DNA of 64,000 nucleotides, taken from assembly GCF_003479805.1 (NCBI RefSeq), contig NZ_QUHV01000005.1:1-64000 (forward strand), in the 5' to 3' direction. Under the pieces are notes generated by a model. That model was not told where the DNA came from, searched no databases, and worked only from the letters and a program-made list of their open reading frames with translations. Every line of letters starts with the position of its first letter. The first letter of the stretch is position 1. The position numbers and the translations under genes were made by a program. Below, piece after piece: positions 45,188-53,848 of the stretch. Source of the stretch: Collinsella sp. AF08-23 (GTDB lineage: Bacteria; Actinomycetota; Coriobacteriia; Coriobacteriales; Coriobacteriaceae).

Positions 45188-46348
45188 CTACTCGGCGTCC
45201 TCGGCCTTCTCCTCACCCTCGAGCGGGGTGACCTCGATCTCGATGCCGAGGGTCTCGGCAGCAGACTTCATGGAGAGGGAGATGCGACGACGATCGAGGT
45301 CGATCTCCATGACCTTGACCTGGACCTTGGCACCCACAGCGGTGACCTGGGCCGGCTGGTCAACGTGCTTGTTAGCCATCTCGGAGATGTGGACCAGGCC
45401 CTCGATGCCGTCACCGAGGTCAACGAACGCGCCGAAGGGCACGAGCTTGGTGACGGTGCCCTCGACGATGGCGCCGACGGGGTACTTCTTGACGAGCGCG
45501 CGCCACGGATCCTCGGTGGTCTGCTTGAGACCGAGGGAGATGCGCTCGCGATTCAGATCGACGTCGAGAACCTCGACCTCGACCTCCTGGCCGACCTTGA
45601 CGACCTCGGAGGGGTGGTTGACGTGGTTCCAAGAGAGCTCGGAGATGTGGATGAGGCCGTCGATGCCGCCCAGATCCACGAAGGCGCCGAAGTCCACGAT
45701 GGAGGAAACGGTGCCCTTGAGACGCATACCGCTCTTGAGCTTGGAGAGGATCTCGGAGCGCTCGGCCTTGCGGGACTCCTCGAGCACCACGCGACGGGAG
45801 AGCACGACGTTATTGCGGTTGCGATCCATCTCGATGACGCGAGCCTCGATAGAGGTGCCGAGGTAGGAGGTGAGATCCTTCACGCGGCGAAGGTCAACGA
45901 GGGAAGCGGGCAGGAAGCCGCGCAGGCCGATGTCGAGGATAAGACCGCCCTTGACGACCTCGATGACCTCGCCCTCGACGTTCTCGCCGGCGTTGAACTT
46001 CTCCTCGATGCGATTCCAGGCACGCTCGTACTCGGCGCGCTTCTTGGAGAGAACCAGACGACCGTCCTTGTCCTCCTTCTGGAGCACGAGCGCCTCGATG
46101 GAGTCGCCCAGCGCAACGAGGTCGGCAGGGTTGGCGTCCTTACGGATGGAGAGCTCGCGGACAGGAATGACGCCCTCGGACTTGAAGCCGATGTCGACGA
46201 GGACCTCATCGCGCTCGATCTTCACAACGGTGCCGTTGACCAGGTCACCCTCATCGAAATCGGTGATGGAGTTGTCGATGAGGTTGTTCATCTCCTCGGT
46301 ATCGACGTCGTCGAGGGAGAAGATGGACGAGTTCTGAATCTCACTCAA
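45188..46348 (-). CDS. rpsA: 30S ribosomal protein S1
   Basis: A 386-residue protein with four S1 RNA-binding domains (about residues 30-105, 120-185, 205-275 and 290-360); the last two carry the typical GAFVDLG and GLIHISELSWNHV / GLVHISEMANKHV. S1 binds mRNA and helps start translation. Four domains is the common number in Actinobacteria and Firmicutes-type S1, fewer than the six in E. coli. The start appears to be TTG at 46348 (TTGAGTGAGATT), with AAAGGGG about 10 bases upstream; no ATG or GTG is closer to the conserved start. The C-terminus is acidic. Confidence 0.95.
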   Translation of the reverse strand: MSEIQNSSIFSLDDVDTEEMNNLIDNSITDFDEGDLVNGTVVKIERDEVLVDIGFKSEGVIPVRELSIRKDANPADLVALGDSIEALVLQKEDKDGRLVLSKKRAEYERAWNRIEEKFNAGENVEGEVIEVVKGGLILDIGLRGFLPASLVDLRRVKDLTSYLGTSIEARVIEMDRNRNNVVLSRRVVLEESRKAERSEILSKLKSGMRLKGTVSSIVDFGAFVDLGGIDGLIHISELSWNHVNHPSEVVKVGQEVEVEVLDVDLNRERISLGLKQTTEDPWRALVKKYPVGAIVEGTVTKLVPFGAFVDLGDGIEGLVHISEMANKHVDQPAQVTAVGAKVQVKVMEIDLDRRRISLSMKSAAETLGIEIEVTPLEGEEKAEDAE

Positions 46349-46612
46349 AGGTGGACCCCTTTCGAACTACGGGGCCCCGATTACCTGACCTGCAGATGGT
46401 TGCGAGCCTTAAGGCGATAATCGCCAGCGCGCGCGCACCGTTTGGAACAATCTCGGGGGCCGACAGATACTAATGTGAAGCATATGCATTCACGAAACAG
46501 TAGATTACGTGGAAACAAAGTCGTTTTCAAGCGTCAACTGCGATTTTTTCGTACTCGGCAATAAACCTTTCGCGAATGGCGCGCCCCTTCCTCGAGCCCT
46601 CACGTAAAATGC

Positions 46613-46633
46613 TATACACAAATCGATTCAATT
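46613..46633 (+). promoter_or_regulatory. -10 region and candidate LacI operator of the LacI-family gene
   Basis: TATACA (46613-46618) resembles a -10 box, and just downstream is ATCGATTCAATT (46622-46633), which ends a few bases before the AGGAG of the regulator gene. The same 12 bases occur at 55008-55019 upstream of the PTS operon. ATCGAT is palindromic, as LacI-type sites are centred on CG. The regulator probably binds both places. Confidence 0.6.
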
Positions 46634-46645
46634 CCAGGAGCCCTT

Positions 46646-47647
46646 GTGTCCACCATCCAAGAAGTCGCCAAGCGGGCCGGTGTGTCGGCGGGAACGGTCT
46701 CGCGCTACCTCAACGGCCATCAACTCAAAGCGGGCAATCAATCTCGCGTCGAGGCGGCGATTGAGGAACTCGGGTACCGCAGCAACTACCTTGCCCGCAG
46801 CTTGCGCTCCAACCAGAGCATGTCCATCGGTCTGCTTATCAACAATATGCTGAACCACTTTGCCGTGAGCGTTGTTGCGCAGGTGGAACGCGAGATGGAG
46901 CTCAATGACTACAATATCATCCTCTCTGGATTTCGCGAGGATCGCGAGGTCTTCATCCGCAAGCTCGAAAATCTCATCGACCGCCGCGTGGACGGCCTCA
47001 TCCTCTTCGAGGCGATTGAGGACGAACGCGCACGCAAGCTCATCGAGCAGAGCGGGATCCCAACCATCTCCATATCCAACCCCCTTCCCTATCCATGTGT
47101 CGACAACATGCTCGCCGCCAATCGCAAAAGCTGCCGCGAAGTGACGCGCCGCATCATACACGCAGGCCACGCACGCATTGGCGTGCTCGCCGGCATCCAA
47201 GAGGAATACGTCTCGCGCGAGCGCTTGGCAGGTGTGCTCGAGGCATTTGACGAGGCGGGCCTGCCGCGCAACAACGCCGTGGTGCGCATTGGCGACTATC
47301 CGCGCGAATGCGGGTATCGCGACATGATGCACCTCGTCTGCGAGGATCACGTGGACTGTGTCTTCGCACTCAACTACGGGCGTAGTCAAGGCGCCCAGCA
47401 GGCGTTAAACGAGCTTGGGCTGCGCATCGGCGAAGACATCTCGTTCGCATGCTATGACTACCTGGACACCAAGACCTACTTTCACCCGAGCATCACCACG
47501 GTGTGCCCGCCCTCGCTCGAAATCGGTACGAACGCCGCGCGCGAGATCCTCTCCATGATTCAAGAGGGGCGTTTGGGCAGGGGTCGCATCACGTATACCG
47601 ACGAGGACATCGCCTGGTTGCCCTCCATCATCGGCCTGGACGCATAG
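46646..47647 (+). CDS. LacI-family transcriptional regulator
   Basis: A 333-residue repressor. The helix-turn-helix and hinge helix are clear (TIQEVAKRAGVSAGTVSRYLNG, then LGYRSNYLARSLRSNQS), followed by a periplasmic-binding-protein-like sugar-binding core opening SIGLLINNMLNHF. The start is GTG with CCAGGAGC upstream. It is convergent with the PTS operon that ends at 47753, and a bidirectional terminator lies between them. The shared operator-like 12-mer makes it the likely regulator of that operon. Confidence 0.95.
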   Translation: MSTIQEVAKRAGVSAGTVSRYLNGHQLKAGNQSRVEAAIEELGYRSNYLARSLRSNQSMSIGLLINNMLNHFAVSVVAQVEREMELNDYNIILSGFREDREVFIRKLENLIDRRVDGLILFEAIEDERARKLIEQSGIPTISISNPLPYPCVDNMLAANRKSCREVTRRIIHAGHARIGVLAGIQEEYVSRERLAGVLEAFDEAGLPRNNAVVRIGDYPRECGYRDMMHLVCEDHVDCVFALNYGRSQGAQQALNELGLRIGEDISFACYDYLDTKTYFHPSITTVCPPSLEIGTNAAREILSMIQEGRLGRGRITYTDEDIAWLPSIIGLDA

Positions 47648-47674
47648 CGCACTGGTAATTGGCGCCCGGCCCAT

Positions 47675-47720
47675 AACGCGATGGCCCCGCAACCGACTTG
47701 GGTTGCAGGGCCATCGCGTT
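47675..47720. terminator. Bidirectional terminator between lacI-type gene and PTS operon
   Basis: AACGCGATGGCCC (47675-47687) pairs with GGGCCATCGCGTT (47708-47720), and the stem continues with GCAA (47689-47692) and TTGC (47703-47706). It lies between two convergent genes, 27 and 32 bases from their stops, and a TTTC follows on the plus strand. Confidence 0.85.
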
Positions 47721-47752
47721 TCTGCAAGATAACGGTCGATCGTTGAGCGCGC

Positions 47753-48070
47753 CTAGGCGTTCTTCTTCGCAAGGTCGATGAACTTGCCGGCCAAGATCTT
47801 GAAGGTCTCGGCGCTCATGAGCTGATCCTCGGCGTGAATGAGGATGATGCTCGGGTCGATGTGGTCGCCGCAGGCCTCCTGGGCGATCATCTCGCCGTGC
47901 TTAGCGTGACCGACCAGGAAGAACTGCTCGCCCTCGACGACGCGGGCCTCGGCCTCATCGATCTTGCCCTCGCCGGCGAGGTCGATGGCCTCGATGAAGC
48001 AGCTGCGGGCGGAGCCCACGTTGGCGATGATCTCGAAGCAGGCCATCTCGATCTTGTTCATGTCTTCCAT
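47753..48070 (-). CDS. PTS lactose/cellobiose-family EIIA
   Basis: A 105-residue phosphocarrier, MNKIEMACFEIIANVGSARS through to KKNA. The phospho-accepting His79 lies in IILIHAEDQLM, matching the site in LacF-type IIA proteins. It takes phosphate from HPr and passes it to the IIB cysteine. The start at 48070 follows GAGGAAT; an internal ATG at 48061 is possible. It is the last gene of the eight-gene operon; the IIB and IIC are separate genes upstream. Confidence 0.93.
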   Translation of the reverse strand: MEDMNKIEMACFEIIANVGSARSCFIEAIDLAGEGKIDEAEARVVEGEQFFLVGHAKHGEMIAQEACGDHIDPSIILIHAEDQLMSAETFKILAGKFIDLAKKNA

Positions 48071-48071
48071 G

Positions 48072-48614
48072 TTATTCCTCGCTCTCCGCGGCGTTGACAG
48101 CCGCACTTTGGCCCTCCTCCGGCAGTTCGCCGTTGGCGGATACCGAATCGGACTCGTCGTCTCGGACGGAAGCGCCGTTCGCCTTGATGTAGGCCTCCAT
48201 GTCACGCAGACGCTTCTTGATTTTACGCTTGGCAAAGGGGCTGTACAGAGTGCCCATGAGCTTGCCGTTGAGGTCGTTGAGGGTCTTATCACCCTCGTAG
48301 CCCTCCTCGTAGACGACGCTGATGGCGTCCTGTCCCTCGATGGGCTCAATCTCGTAGCGCACGGTGTTGACGCCGCGCGACGAGGTGATGGAGGCGGCGT
48401 ACAGGCGCGGGGGCTCGAACTCGGTGATCTTGGTGGTGACATGCTGGGCACCGCCGAGCTTGGCGTTTAGCGTCTTCTGATAGGTGAACCCCGCCTTGAG
48501 CTTCTTTGCCGGCACCTTCTTGCCGCGCGCCTGCTCGGCGTCGTAAAGCACCGACGTGACGATGCTCTCGAAGAGGTCATCGGCACTGATGCCCATCTTG
48601 ACCTGTACTTTCAT
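48072..48614 (-). CDS. DUF3284-domain protein, PTS-associated
   Basis: A 180-residue protein that matches DUF3284, a family found next to cellobiose-type PTS genes but without a known function. Residues about 1-150 contain MKVQVKMGISADDLFESIVTSVLYDAEQARG and YEEGYEGDKTLNDLNGKLMGTLYSPFAKRKIKKRLRDMEAYI. The fold may be START-like, which would bind a small ligand. The C-terminal 30 residues are acidic and variable. It lies 1 base from the EIIA gene. Confidence 0.85.
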   Translation of the reverse strand: MKVQVKMGISADDLFESIVTSVLYDAEQARGKKVPAKKLKAGFTYQKTLNAKLGGAQHVTTKITEFEPPRLYAASITSSRGVNTVRYEIEPIEGQDAISVVYEEGYEGDKTLNDLNGKLMGTLYSPFAKRKIKKRLRDMEAYIKANGASVRDDESDSVSANGELPEEGQSAAVNAAESEE

Positions 48615-48665
48615 TAACCCTCCTCATAGGGGCGCCCCGCCACGCGCAAGGGCGCCCTCGTGTCG

Positions 48666-50048
48666 CTAGAAGCCGCGGGACTCGGCGAGCTGCTTGTACC
48701 AGCGACCGCTCTTCTTAATGCGGCGCTCCTGCGTCTCGAGGTCGAGCTCAACCAGGCCGTAGCGGTTCTTGTAGGCGTTCAGCCAGCTCCAGCAATCGAT
48801 GAACGTCCAGAGATGATACCCGATGCAGTTGGAGCCCTCATCGATGCCGCGGGCGAGCTCGGTCAGGTGCTCCTTGATGAAGTCGATGCGATAGTCGTCC
48901 TGGATGGCGCCATCGGGTCCGCGGAACTTCTCCTCGCCCTCGACACCCATGCCGTTCTCAGACACGATCCACTCAATGTTGCCGTAGTTGTCGCGCAGGT
49001 TGATGGCGATGTCGTACAGCGCGTGCGGATAGATCTCCCAGCCGCGGTGCGGGTTCATGCGACGACCCGGCATGGCGTACACGTCGTAGTAGTACGTGGG
49101 CATGAAGGGCGCCTCGGGGTTGGGCAGGCTCGCACGGGCGCAGACGCGCAAGGGCTGGTAGAAGTTAACGCCCAGGTAATCCACCGTGTTGTCGCGGATG
49201 ATGGCGAGATCGGTCTCGTCGACCACGGGCATGAGGCCGTGCTTCTTGATGAGCTCGACGAGCTCGGGATCGTAAGCGCCGTGCACGCTCGGGTCCAGGA
49301 AGCTCTTGTTGGCGAAGAGCTCGGCGATGTGGGCGGCGCGAGCGTCGGCGGGATTTTCGGAACGCGGATAGGCGGGCGTGAGGTTGAGCACGATGCCGAT
49401 CTTGGCGTCGGGCAGGACCTCATGGCAGGCACGGACAGCCAGCGCGCTGGCGAGCGCCGTGTGGTAGGCAACCTGTGCCGCGGCCTTAGGGTCGACCCTG
49501 CAGGGATAGTGGTACTGCTGCAGATAGCCGCACTCCACGTGCACGATGGGCTCGTTGAACGTGTACCAGCGCTTGACGACGTCGCCGAACAGCTCGAACG
49601 CAATGCGGGCATAGCGTTCGTAGAGGTCGACGACCTCGCGGCTTTCCCAGCCGCCGCGCTCCTGCAGGGCGACGGGCATGTCGAAGTGGAACAGGTTCAC
49701 GAAGGGCTCGATGTCCTCGTCGCGCAGCGTGCCGAACACGTTGCGGTAGAACTCGACGGCCTCGGGGTTGGGGTCGCCCTCCGGATCGGGCAGCAGGCGC
49801 GACCAGCTGATCGAGGTGCGGAAGGAGTTCTGCCCCGTCTCGTGCAGCAGCTCGATATCCTCGCGCCAATGCTCGAAGAACGTCGACGTGTCGGCTGGAC
49901 CGACGCCGCCGTGGAACTTGTAGGGCTCCTCCTCGAACCAGAGGTCCCAGATATCCGGGGCCTTGTGATCGGCGGTATGGGCGCCCTCCGCCTGGGCCGC
50001 GCTCGTGGCACTACCGAAGTAGAACCCTTCCGGGAACTTGACGTCCAT
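48666..50048 (-). CDS. Glycoside hydrolase family 1, probable 6-phospho-beta-glycosidase
   Basis: A 460-residue enzyme. The acid/base is Glu166 in TFNEP and the nucleophile is Glu364 in SENGMG. It starts FPEGFYFGSATSAAQAEG, which is the normal GH1 opening. Among GH1 enzymes those encoded with PTS genes act on 6-phosphorylated beta-glycosides inside the cell. The sequence has a Ser-Lys type motif region in the C-terminus (LNAYKNRYGLVELD) that in BglA-like enzymes binds the phosphate. Spaced 4 bases from a small membrane protein gene. Confidence 0.93.
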   Translation of the reverse strand: MDVKFPEGFYFGSATSAAQAEGAHTADHKAPDIWDLWFEEEPYKFHGGVGPADTSTFFEHWREDIELLHETGQNSFRTSISWSRLLPDPEGDPNPEAVEFYRNVFGTLRDEDIEPFVNLFHFDMPVALQERGGWESREVVDLYERYARIAFELFGDVVKRWYTFNEPIVHVECGYLQQYHYPCRVDPKAAAQVAYHTALASALAVRACHEVLPDAKIGIVLNLTPAYPRSENPADARAAHIAELFANKSFLDPSVHGAYDPELVELIKKHGLMPVVDETDLAIIRDNTVDYLGVNFYQPLRVCARASLPNPEAPFMPTYYYDVYAMPGRRMNPHRGWEIYPHALYDIAINLRDNYGNIEWIVSENGMGVEGEEKFRGPDGAIQDDYRIDFIKEHLTELARGIDEGSNCIGYHLWTFIDCWSWLNAYKNRYGLVELDLETQERRIKKSGRWYKQLAESRGF

Positions 50049-50052
50049 CGTC

Positions 50053-50226
50053 TTACCTCTTTCTCTTCACGAACAGGTAGATGCCGCTCACGATGACGAT
50101 CGCCAAGCCGCCCACGAGCAGGCCGAGGCTCATCTCAGAGCCGGCGGCGGCACCGAAATTCGACATCACGATGAAGAAGAAGCCCAGGCCCATGATGAAA
50201 ACGGCCCAAGGAGATCGAAATCCCAT
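50053..50226 (-). CDS. Small membrane protein within the PTS operon
   Basis: A 57-residue protein with two hydrophobic helices (about residues 6-27, AVFIMGLGFFFIVMSNFGAA, and 33-51, LGLLVGGLAIVIVSGIYLFV) and a short KRKR end. AGGAAGG lies about 10 bases upstream. It lies between EIIC and GH1 in the operon and leaves only 4 bases to the GH1 start. I do not recognise it; a role with the EIIC membrane complex is a guess based on position. Confidence 0.6.
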   Translation of the reverse strand: MGFRSPWAVFIMGLGFFFIVMSNFGAAAGSEMSLGLLVGGLAIVIVSGIYLFVKRKR

Positions 50227-50367
50227 GAGTAGCAAACCTTCCTCTAGGTAAAAGGGCCACCGGCGAGTCAGCAGACCACCGGCGGCCGACGGGCGTGACC
50301 CGCATGGAGCATATGCAACCACTGTGGGCCACGCGAATCAATCGTTGAAAGCCGAAGCCCTTAACGC

Positions 50368-51789
50368 CTAGGCAGCGGCCTCGGTCTTCTCCTGCTCCTT
50401 GTTCGCAAGGATGACGAACGGGAGCCAGATGATGAAGGAGACAGCGAGGTTCAGGAGCGCGACGAGCGCGGCCATGACGTTGCCGCCGGTGGCGAAGAAG
50501 GCGTACAGGCCAACGGGCATAATCCAGGGAACCTGGATGTAGACCGGCGGAATGATGCCGGCGTAGGTGAAGCCGAGCGCGATAGCGGCGGTGATCACCG
50601 GGACGAGCAGCCACGGGAAGAAGTAGATCGGGTTCAGCACGATGGGCATGCCGAAGATGATGGGCTCGTTGATATTGAACACGCCCATGGGAGCGGCCAA
50701 CTTGGCGATGGTCTTGGAATCCTCACGCTTGGAGAAAAAGAGGATGGCGATGATCAGGCCGAGGGTAAGACCGGAGCCACCCATCATGGTGTAAGCGTCG
50801 AAGGAGCCGCGGGTCCACATGTAGGGAAGCTGGGAGAGGTCGCCGGTGGCGTTCCAGACGGCGAGGTTCTCGAGCAGAGCGGGGGTGTAGATGCCCTCGG
50901 TGATGGGGGCGAGGACGTTCATGCCGTGAATGCCGAAGAACCAGAAGAGCTGGGCCAGGAACTCGACGAGCAGGACCGTGAAGAAGCCGGAGGACATGCC
51001 GAGCAGCGGGCGCTGGATGAACTCGGAGATGAGGTCGTTCGGGTAGGAACCGGAGACGACGACGCAGATCTGCGTGATGATGGCGGACACGAAGATCGCC
51101 GCGACGCCGGGGATCATGGCCACGAAGGCGCTGTTGACCGCGGGCGGCACGGAATCGGGCAGCTTGATGGTGAGCTTGGCCTGGATGAGCTTGATGTAGA
51201 TCATCGTGCAGACGAGGCCGAAGATCAGGGCGGTGAACAGGCCCGTGGCGCTGGTGAGCGCCGTGGAGATCATGCTCGAGCCCACAACGTCCATCGTAAC
51301 CGCACCGGCGTCCGTCACCGTAAGACCGGTGAGGCCGGCGGCCTCGAGAGCCTTGACCGCATCGGGGGTGACGTCGGCCAGGGTGTAGGCGAAGCTCGGG
51401 GCGAAGTTCATCGTGGCAACGACGGAAGCCAGGGAGACGGCGCCGCCGGAAATCGGCGAGACGTCATAGGACTTGCAGAGGTGGTAGCCGAGGGTGAACG
51501 CGAAGCAGAGCGCGAGAATGGAGATGGAGCCGTTGTACACGTTCACGTTGACGTTGATGAGCTGGGTGCAGGCCTCGGTGAAGGCGTTGCCCGCGCCCCA
51601 CCAGGTGTTGGGGAGGTCACGGAAGAACACGTTCAGAAGCGTTGCGACGGAGCCGGCCATCGTGACCGGCATGATGGAGATAAAGCCGTCACGGATGGCG
51701 ACGAGGTGACGCTGATTGCCGATCCTCTGCGCGATCGGCATGAACTTGGTCTCCATCCAGTGCATGAAACCGTCCATGGGTGATGCCAT
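50368..51789 (-). CDS. PTS cellobiose-family EIIC
   Basis: A 473-residue sugar permease of the PTS lactose/cellobiose (Lac/CelB) family with 8-10 helices. Recognisable segments are LVAIRDGFISIMPVTMAGSVA, FGIHGMNVLAPITEGIYTP, APMGVFNINEPIIFGMPIVLNP (the NEPxxFG motif of the family) and GYHLCKSYDVSPISGGAVSLAS. It imports and, with IIA and IIB, phosphorylates its sugar. The ATG follows AAGGAGAG. The sugar is not determined by sequence; chitobiose, cellobiose or other beta-glucosides are candidates. Confidence 0.95.
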   Translation of the reverse strand: MASPMDGFMHWMETKFMPIAQRIGNQRHLVAIRDGFISIMPVTMAGSVATLLNVFFRDLPNTWWGAGNAFTEACTQLINVNVNVYNGSISILALCFAFTLGYHLCKSYDVSPISGGAVSLASVVATMNFAPSFAYTLADVTPDAVKALEAAGLTGLTVTDAGAVTMDVVGSSMISTALTSATGLFTALIFGLVCTMIYIKLIQAKLTIKLPDSVPPAVNSAFVAMIPGVAAIFVSAIITQICVVVSGSYPNDLISEFIQRPLLGMSSGFFTVLLVEFLAQLFWFFGIHGMNVLAPITEGIYTPALLENLAVWNATGDLSQLPYMWTRGSFDAYTMMGGSGLTLGLIIAILFFSKREDSKTIAKLAAPMGVFNINEPIIFGMPIVLNPIYFFPWLLVPVITAAIALGFTYAGIIPPVYIQVPWIMPVGLYAFFATGGNVMAALVALLNLAVSFIIWLPFVILANKEQEKTEAAA

Positions 51790-51879
51790 GTCGTCTCTCC
51801 TTAAAAAAGTGGGGTGATGATCGAATAGACACGGATGCGGGTGCCCCCGCGGGTTCGGGCGCGCCGGGCGCGCGGCCGA

Positions 51880-52185
51880 TTACTCGTGGCCGATGAGCTT
51901 GAGACCCTGATCGAGGACCTTGGCACCGTCCATCATGCCGTATGCCATCATGTCGATGACCTCGACCGGCGTGTCGCCGGCGACCGACTTGACCTTGTCC
52001 AGCAGGAAACGAACCTGCGGACCGAGCAGGATGACGTCGGCCTTCTCGGCGTTCGCCTGAGCCTCGGCCTCGGGCACGGCCCAGATGGTGGCCTCGATGC
52101 CGCGCTCCTCGGCGCTCGCCTGCATCTTGGAGACCATCAGGCTCGTGGACATGCCTGCGGAGCAGCAAAGCAGAATGTTGACCAT
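51880..52185 (-). CDS. PTS lactose/cellobiose-family EIIB
   Basis: A 101-residue phosphocarrier opening MVNILLCCSAGMSTSLMVSK; the phosphocysteine is probably Cys8 in CSAGMST. It passes phosphate from EIIA to the sugar on EIIC. The ATG follows AAAGGAGG. It precedes EIIC by 90 bases. Confidence 0.94.
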   Translation of the reverse strand: MVNILLCCSAGMSTSLMVSKMQASAEERGIEATIWAVPEAEAQANAEKADVILLGPQVRFLLDKVKSVAGDTPVEVIDMMAYGMMDGAKVLDQGLKLIGHE

Positions 52186-52381
52186 GAGCTCTCCTCCTTT
52201 CCTTCTCCCGCGCGGTGCGGGAACGACATTGCGCGGCCGTGGAAATGCGACCGCAATATTCTCATCACCCCACCTTGATGATACGCCGTGGAGCGAGGAA
52301 TACCCAACGAAAGTTGACGTGCGCCGCGCAAGCGGCGGGTGGGCAGGGGGTCGCCCGCCCGGACCGCCTCGCGCAGGCCCC

Positions 52382-53701
52382 TTAAGCGAACTGGGGCAGG
52401 TACTGCCTGTGGGCCTCGATAAGCTCATCCACCACGATGTTGGCGAGCTTGTCGGAGGGGCACAGCGGGTTCATCTCGAGCGCCGCGACGGCAAGGTCGC
52501 GGTCGCCAGTAATCGCCGCCTCGACCACCATGCGCTCGAAGCCCTTCATCATCTGCACGTAGCCGGCGATGCGGGGCTTGAGCTCGCCCGTGGTGAGCGG
52601 CTTGGGGCCGTCGGCGGTGATGCGGCACGCCACCTCGACGGCGCTCGTCGAGGGCAGGCCCTCGATGCAGCCGTCGTTGCGGACGTCGACGTACTGGATG
52701 TCGCCGCGGTTGGTGTGGATGGACTCGATGAGGCTGCAGGCGGCATCGCTGTAGCGGGCGCCGCCGCGCTGCTCGAGCTGCTTGGGCTTGATGTCGAGAT
52801 TCTCGTCGCGGTAGATCTCGAAGAGCTCGTCCTCGAGGCGGGAGACCACCTCGCCGCGGACGTCGCCCTCCTCGAACTCCTTGAGCTCCTCGGCGAGCAT
52901 CTCGTCGGTATGGAAGTAATAGTTGTGGTAGGGGCACGGAATCGCGCGGATGCCGCGGATGAACGCCGGCGAGAACGGGATGGACATGAAGTTCTTCATG
53001 AAGAGGGCCTCGTCCTCGGAGACGTGGGCGTACTTCTCGACCGCCTCGTCGATGACGGAGACGCCATCCACGAACACACCGGTGGCGAAGACGAAGTGAT
53101 TCACGCCCTGGAGCTGGAGCTCGAGACGGCTCTCATCGACGTCGAGCACGCGGGCGATACCGGCGTGCATGTTGATGGGCACGTTGCACAGGCCGATGGC
53201 GCGGTCGAAGTCGGTGTAGTTGAGGATGGCCTCCTCGATCATGCCGGAGGGGTTGGAGAAGTTGATCATCCACGCATCGGGGCAGAGCTCCTGAACCTCA
53301 CGGACAAAGTCGAGGATGACCGGGATGGTGCGGAACGCCTTGAACATGCCGCCGGCGCCGTTCGTCTCCTGGCCGAGCATGCCGTGGGACAGCGGGATGC
53401 GCTCGTCGAGCACGCGGGCGGGAAGACGGCCGATGCGGACCTGAGAGGTCACGAAGTCGGCGCCGTCGAGCGCGGCGCGGCGATCGGTCGTGAGGACGAC
53501 CTTGGTGGGAAGGCCGGCGCGCTTGACCATGCGCTGGGCCAGTGCGCCCACCGTGTCGAGCTTCTCCTGGCCCTCCGGGATGTCGACGAGCCACAGTTCG
53601 TCCACGGGAAGGTTCTCATAGCGCCTGATGAAGCCCTCGACCAGCTCGGGGGTGTAGCTCGAGCCGCCGCCGATGGTCGCGATCTTGATACCGTTTGCCA
53701 T
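52382..53701 (-). CDS. Glycoside hydrolase family 4, probable 6-phospho-glycosidase
   Basis: A 439-residue enzyme of the NAD- and Mn-dependent GH4 family, which cuts 6-phosphorylated sugars by a redox-elimination mechanism. The NAD loop is IATIGGGSSYTPELVEGF (about residues 6-23); metal ligands are the Cys in LCNVPINMH and His in GVNHFVFA. The ATG at 53701 follows AGGAGG. Either alpha or beta glycosides are possible in this family. It is third from last upstream in the operon, next to the EIIB gene. Confidence 0.93.
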   Translation of the reverse strand: MANGIKIATIGGGSSYTPELVEGFIRRYENLPVDELWLVDIPEGQEKLDTVGALAQRMVKRAGLPTKVVLTTDRRAALDGADFVTSQVRIGRLPARVLDERIPLSHGMLGQETNGAGGMFKAFRTIPVILDFVREVQELCPDAWMINFSNPSGMIEEAILNYTDFDRAIGLCNVPINMHAGIARVLDVDESRLELQLQGVNHFVFATGVFVDGVSVIDEAVEKYAHVSEDEALFMKNFMSIPFSPAFIRGIRAIPCPYHNYYFHTDEMLAEELKEFEEGDVRGEVVSRLEDELFEIYRDENLDIKPKQLEQRGGARYSDAACSLIESIHTNRGDIQYVDVRNDGCIEGLPSTSAVEVACRITADGPKPLTTGELKPRIAGYVQMMKGFERMVVEAAITGDRDLAVAALEMNPLCPSDKLANIVVDELIEAHRQYLPQFA

Positions 53702-53848
53702 AAGTCCTCTCCTCCTCTTCAACAAGTTCAGGATGATCTGCTCAACGCGATATTCCTCAATTAGGCTGCTCGCCCTTGAGGCCGTCCTGCCTTTTGTCGA
53801 TGGCGTGTGACGGGTTGAATAACAGCTCTTGGGTTACGTTGTACTTCC

